In this document: piece after piece, positions 61,536 to 64,000 of the stretch
Position numbering within the stretch: position 1 is the first letter of the stretch
Layout: the number at the start of each line of letters is the position of its first letter
Assembly: GCF_043195095.1 (NCBI RefSeq)
Contig: NZ_JBAFWN010000009.1
Strand: one strand, 5' to 3'
DNA from: NCEH01 sp043195095
Lineage (GTDB): Bacteria > Pseudomonadota > Alphaproteobacteria > Rhizobiales > Xanthobacteraceae
Length of the DNA stretch: 64,000 nt
Program-made: the position numbers and the translations under genes
Notes under the pieces: model-generated
What the model was told of the DNA's origin: nothing
Databases searched by the model: none
What the model saw: the letters and a program-made list of their open reading frames with translations, nothing else

Positions 61536-62086
61536 ACATTGCCTCGATACGCCGCCGCGAGTGTTCGCAATGCCCGGTGCAACGCCACCCGCACCGCGCC
61601 TTCGCTCATGTTCAACCGACCCGCAGTCTCTCGGACGCTGGTTCCATCAACCGATATGGACCGGACGATATCACGTTGTGGGTCCTTCAAGGTACTCAGG
61701 ATCCGATCAATATCGTGCGCCTGCATTCCATCGGGAGGCTCGGCTGCTTCCAATACATCGGACAGGTCCTCGATGGGAATATTGATGTGCCGGCCGCGGC
61801 GCCGCAACGTATCCACCATCTTGTTGCGGACAATCGCGGAAAGCCAGGGACCGAGCGGGCGGGCCTGGTCCCAGGTGCCGCGCTTCAGATGGATCGCCAG
61901 CAGGACCTCCTGAACCACGTCCTCCGCATCGCTGCGCGGCGAACCATAGCTGTCGCAGCGGCGTCGGGCCATGGCACGCAGATGCGGCGTCAGCGCTTGC
62001 AGGAACGCGCGATAGGCGGTGGCGTCGCCCGCGATCGCGGCGCGCATCAAATTCGCCCACTCCTCTTCCCGCGATGCGAGCGTCAT
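61532..62086 (-). CDS. sigF: ECF sigma factor, SigF/ECF16-like
   Basis: A 184-residue sigma-70 family factor. Region 2 covers about residues 15-85 (SDAEDVVQEVLLAIHLKRGT, WLSAIVRNKMVDTLRRRGR). Region 4 covers about 125-178 (DPQRDIVRSISVDGTSVRET then LNMSEGAVRVALHRALRTLA). The adjacent DUF1109 anti-sigma defines the ECF16 type, whose promoters (GTAACC-N16-CGAA in Caulobacter) match P1 and P2 in this window. It is coupled by ATGA overlaps to TetR upstream and NrsF downstream, so all three are made from one transcript. Confidence 0.9.
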   Translation of the reverse strand: MTLASREEEWANLMRAAIAGDATAYRAFLQALTPHLRAMARRRCDSYGSPRSDAEDVVQEVLLAIHLKRGTWDQARPLGPWLSAIVRNKMVDTLRRRGRHINIPIEDLSDVLEAAEPPDGMQAHDIDRILSTLKDPQRDIVRSISVDGTSVRETAGRLNMSEGAVRVALHRALRTLAAAYRGNV

Positions 62087-62694
62087 GCAAGCGGATCCCG
62101 CGCATCAGCCCCGCCGTCGTCTAGCAGGGCCAGGGCCGGGCGGACCAGGCCTTCCAGCAAGGCGCGCTCGGGGCGGTTGCGAGCGAGAACGCGCAGCCCG
62201 AGCAGGACGGCGAGCAGCAGGCGCCCGATATCCTCGGCGGACTGGCGGCGGGAAATGGTCCCTTCCGCCTGTCCGTCCAGGGCACACTGACGAAAAAATC
62301 CTTCCACCTGCACGAGGACTTCGCTGACCACGCGCTGGAACTCCGGATCATAAGGCGCGACTTCGAGCGCAGAGTTCACAAGCATACAGCCACGGCGGCC
62401 CGTGTCGTCCACAGATCGGTCGACGATTTCCTGAAAGAACGCGCCGAGGGCCTCGCGCGGGGGCAAGGCCTGGAACCGGCCGACGCGATCCGAGAAGCTG
62501 CATTCCACATAGCGGTCCAGCGCCCGGCGATAGAGCGAGCGCTTGTCGCCGAAGGCATTGTACAAGCTCGCATTGGTGATCCCCATGCGGGCGGCGAGAT
62601 CGCGCACCGACGTCGCCTCGTAGCCCCGCTCCCAGAAGCATTCGACGGCCGCGCGAAGAGCGGTCTCCTCATCGAACTCTCTGGGCCTGGCCAT
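62083..62694 (-). CDS. TetR-family regulator
   Basis: A 203-residue repressor. The N-terminal DNA-binding domain (about 5-55) has FDEETALRAAVECFWERGYE and the helix-turn-helix RDLAARMGITNASLYNAFGD then KRSLYRRAL. The C-terminal ligand domain includes RGCMLVNSALEVAPYDPEF and resembles TetR_C of AcuR/YcdC-like regulators with a conserved Cys. It is the first gene of the TetR-sigma-NrsF operon, so it probably represses its own operon through the 62728 palindrome. The start is the MARPREF methionine at 62694; its ribosome site is weak. Confidence 0.87.
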   Translation of the reverse strand: MARPREFDEETALRAAVECFWERGYEATSVRDLAARMGITNASLYNAFGDKRSLYRRALDRYVECSFSDRVGRFQALPPREALGAFFQEIVDRSVDDTGRRGCMLVNSALEVAPYDPEFQRVVSEVLVQVEGFFRQCALDGQAEGTISRRQSAEDIGRLLLAVLLGLRVLARNRPERALLEGLVRPALALLDDGGADARDPLA

Positions 62695-62727
62695 GCTGAA
62701 AGCCGCTCGCGCGCTGGGACACCACGG

Positions 62728-62749
62728 TTTTAGAGCGCGAAATCTAAAA
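62728..62749. promoter_or_regulatory. 22-bp inverted repeat, predicted TetR operator
   Basis: TTTTAGA and TCTAAAA are perfect 7-bp arms around eight bases, 34 bases outside the tetR start codon, in an AT-rich patch of otherwise GC-rich DNA. Position and form fit an autoregulatory TetR operator. Confidence 0.65.
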
Positions 62750-62867
62750 TGCAATACACGCCAGCGCCACGCCCTGCCGATCGAGGGTGGATCGCGAAAA
62801 TTTCACGCCGGACGAAGCGTCAACACCGACGCACGTCAGGCGCAGTCATGGCCCGAGACGATCGGTG

Positions 62868-64000
62868 CTAGGCTGGGCTAAGCCGCTCGGCTTCGAACCA
62901 CTGCAACAGCCCGGTGTCCGGCGCGCAATTGATATATTCGAAGTGCTGGCCGCCCTCGGGCAAGACATACACTTCGTGCCAGGTTCGCAGTTGGTTGGCC
63001 GCCCCATAATGGGCATAGCGCTGGATCGCGGCCCCGAAGATGGCGGCGTGGGTGGCATGGCCTTCCGCCCAGCGCTCCATGTGGCGCAGGGAGAGGAAAT
63101 AGGCGAGCGCGTGCTCCTCCGGCACCGGCGCTCCATCAGGCGTCAGGGTGCCCTGCCAGCGCATGGAGAGGCATCCCGTGGGCAGCGGATTCTGGGCCAG
63201 GAAATCCATTCCCGCTTCCAGCGGGACGCGCAGCTTGGTCTCATAGTCGGCCAATTGTTCTCCATCCATGCGGCCCCAGGTGTTGGCCGAGCGGATGACC
63301 GCGAGATTGGCCGGCACATGCACCCGCCAGCGCTCGCCGAAGCCCGCGCGGTCGGCATGGGGAACGGGCGCGCCGGAAAGCGGGGTATCGAGCGGATCGG
63401 CGGCGGCCAGAGGGATCCGGTCGCGCATGGCGCCATAATAGCCGCAATAGGGCGTGGGGAAGAGTTCCACCTCGGGGCAGCGCATGAGGCCGGCGGGATA
63501 ATCCTTCCAATAGATGCTTTCCTGCCGGTCGCGCGGCACGCCGAGCACCTCCCGCCAGCTGCCGTACGCCCCCTCAAGGCGCTCGGGCGCATCCCACCAG
63601 GCTTGCGCCGACGCATCCGTCCACCAGGCGCCGAAATCGGCCTCGCTCACCCAATACGCGCAGATGATCTGCTCCACGTGACCGCTGGCCAAGCGTGACT
63701 GGGCGTAGTCGACGCAGCTGGGGCCGGACGGATGGCCGACGAGATGCGCGCGCACCCAATCGCGCATCGGGTGATGCTCCAGCGCCTCGGGATTTGCCGC
63801 CTGCGCCCCGAAAAAAACGATGCGCAAGCCGGCCGCGTCGGCGGGCAGCAGGAACGACCAGCGCTGCACCGCCGGCGTGAAGCCGGCAGGCTTGCGCAGC
63901 GGCGCGATCCGCGCCTGCGGCCCCACGGCCTCGGCCGGCGCGGCCTCCAGAAACCTCGGCGCGTCTTGCCCCGTGGCTGCGCGCGGTTGAATGGCAATGC
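62868..64000 (-). CDS. haem-dependent aldoxime dehydratase, N-terminus at window edge
   Basis: At least 352 residues from the GTG at 63926; the frame stays open to the window edge, so the true start may lie outside. The sequence matches phenylacetaldoxime dehydratases (OxdA type), which dehydrate aldoximes to nitriles using ferrous haem. Counting from the GTG, key residues are present: Arg168/170 in GAMRDR, Ser213 in VIRSANTW, proximal His293 in GHATHAAIF and distal His317 in TWHEVYV, with FEYINCAPDTGLL following. Such genes usually sit with nitrile hydratase or nitrilase genes, which would have to be upstream. Downstream in the same direction is the TetR operon, 173 bases away. Confidence 0.85.
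   Translation of the reverse strand, partial: IAIQPRAATGQDAPRFLEAAPAEAVGPQARIAPLRKPAGFTPAVQRWSFLLPADAAGLRIVFFGAQAANPEALEHHPMRDWVRAHLVGHPSGPSCVDYAQSRLASGHVEQIICAYWVSEADFGAWWTDASAQAWWDAPERLEGAYGSWREVLGVPRDRQESIYWKDYPAGLMRCPEVELFPTPYCGYYGAMRDRIPLAAADPLDTPLSGAPVPHADRAGFGERWRVHVPANLAVIRSANTWGRMDGEQLADYETKLRVPLEAGMDFLAQNPLPTGCLSMRWQGTLTPDGAPVPEEHALAYFLSLRHMERWAEGHATHAAIFGAAIQRYAHYGAANQLRTWHEVYVLPEGGQHFEYINCAPDTGLLQWFEAERLSPA

Overview
The window is GC-rich chromosomal DNA from an alphaproteobacterium, most likely order Hyphomicrobiales (Rhizobiales) and perhaps family Xanthobacteraceae. The evidence is a fragment resembling a gene transfer agent (GTA) head module, many dispersed palindromic intergenic repeats of the rhizobial kind, promoters matching the alphaproteobacterial EcfG and SigF (ECF16) sigma factors, and the style of the Mrp-type antiporter, AlsS/AlsD and MoxR/Bat genes. 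Family and genus are inference. An exact 16-bp parS palindrome at 48066-48081 suggests a primary chromosome, in its origin-proximal part.

Layout. 1-376: end of a SPOR-domain protein. 377-1016: cluster of CCCTCTCCCC palindromes. 1017-7948 (minus): GTA-like head module (small and large terminase, portal, small membrane protein, a 62-residue protein, prohead protease, HK97 major capsid). A convincing sigma70-type promoter at 8046-8074 precedes it. It is split by a plus-strand general-stress gene with its own EcfG-type promoter (4899-4923) and by two copies of a 185-bp nested inverted repeat. 8155-8985: tandem array of a 212-bp unit. 9416-11526: COG0523 GTPase behind a Zur-box-like palindrome, then MgtC. 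11561-13550 (minus): Rieske protein between two unknown proteins. 13824-21389: a complete MoxR-DUF58-DUF4381-BatA-BatB/C-BatD operon. 21691-24191: orphan UgpB-like binding protein with a possible Pho box, and an AraC regulator. 24536-28342: YXWGXW protein, MFS exporter, glutaminase, DUF1269 protein. 28923-34519: seven-gene Mrp-type antiporter operon in the order E-F-G-B-C-D-D'. 34739-38931: RND efflux adaptor and pump. 38999-41490: patatin and GntP permease. 41663-51303: lipoprotein hydrolase, AI-2E family transporter, acetoin genes alsS-alsD, DUF427 protein, parS, alpha/beta hydrolase, gamma-glutamyltransferase.

51437-64000 is the most interesting part. Two plus-strand operons each start with the same promoter architecture, GTAACG-N16-CGAA, which resembles the SigF promoter of Caulobacter. 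The first encodes a Cys/Met-metabolism PLP enzyme, a DUF2064 (TIGR04282-like) transferase, a GT2 glycosyltransferase, a nucleotide-sugar epimerase with a CPHC motif, and a small EamA/ArnE-like flippase. The second encodes a methylthioribose kinase (MtnK), a PRC-barrel protein, a b-type cytochrome, a Tat-exported molybdoenzyme and a large membrane protein. Facing them is a TetR - ECF sigma - NrsF operon with a 22-bp palindrome before TetR, and beyond it an aldoxime dehydratase gene cut by the window edge. I infer a stress-inducible regulon that couples sugar or sulfur metabolism to periplasmic oxidative repair; its product is unknown.

All calls come from reading the sequence by eye and from memory of protein families; no search was run. 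No tRNA, rRNA, CRISPR array or insertion-sequence transposase was seen.
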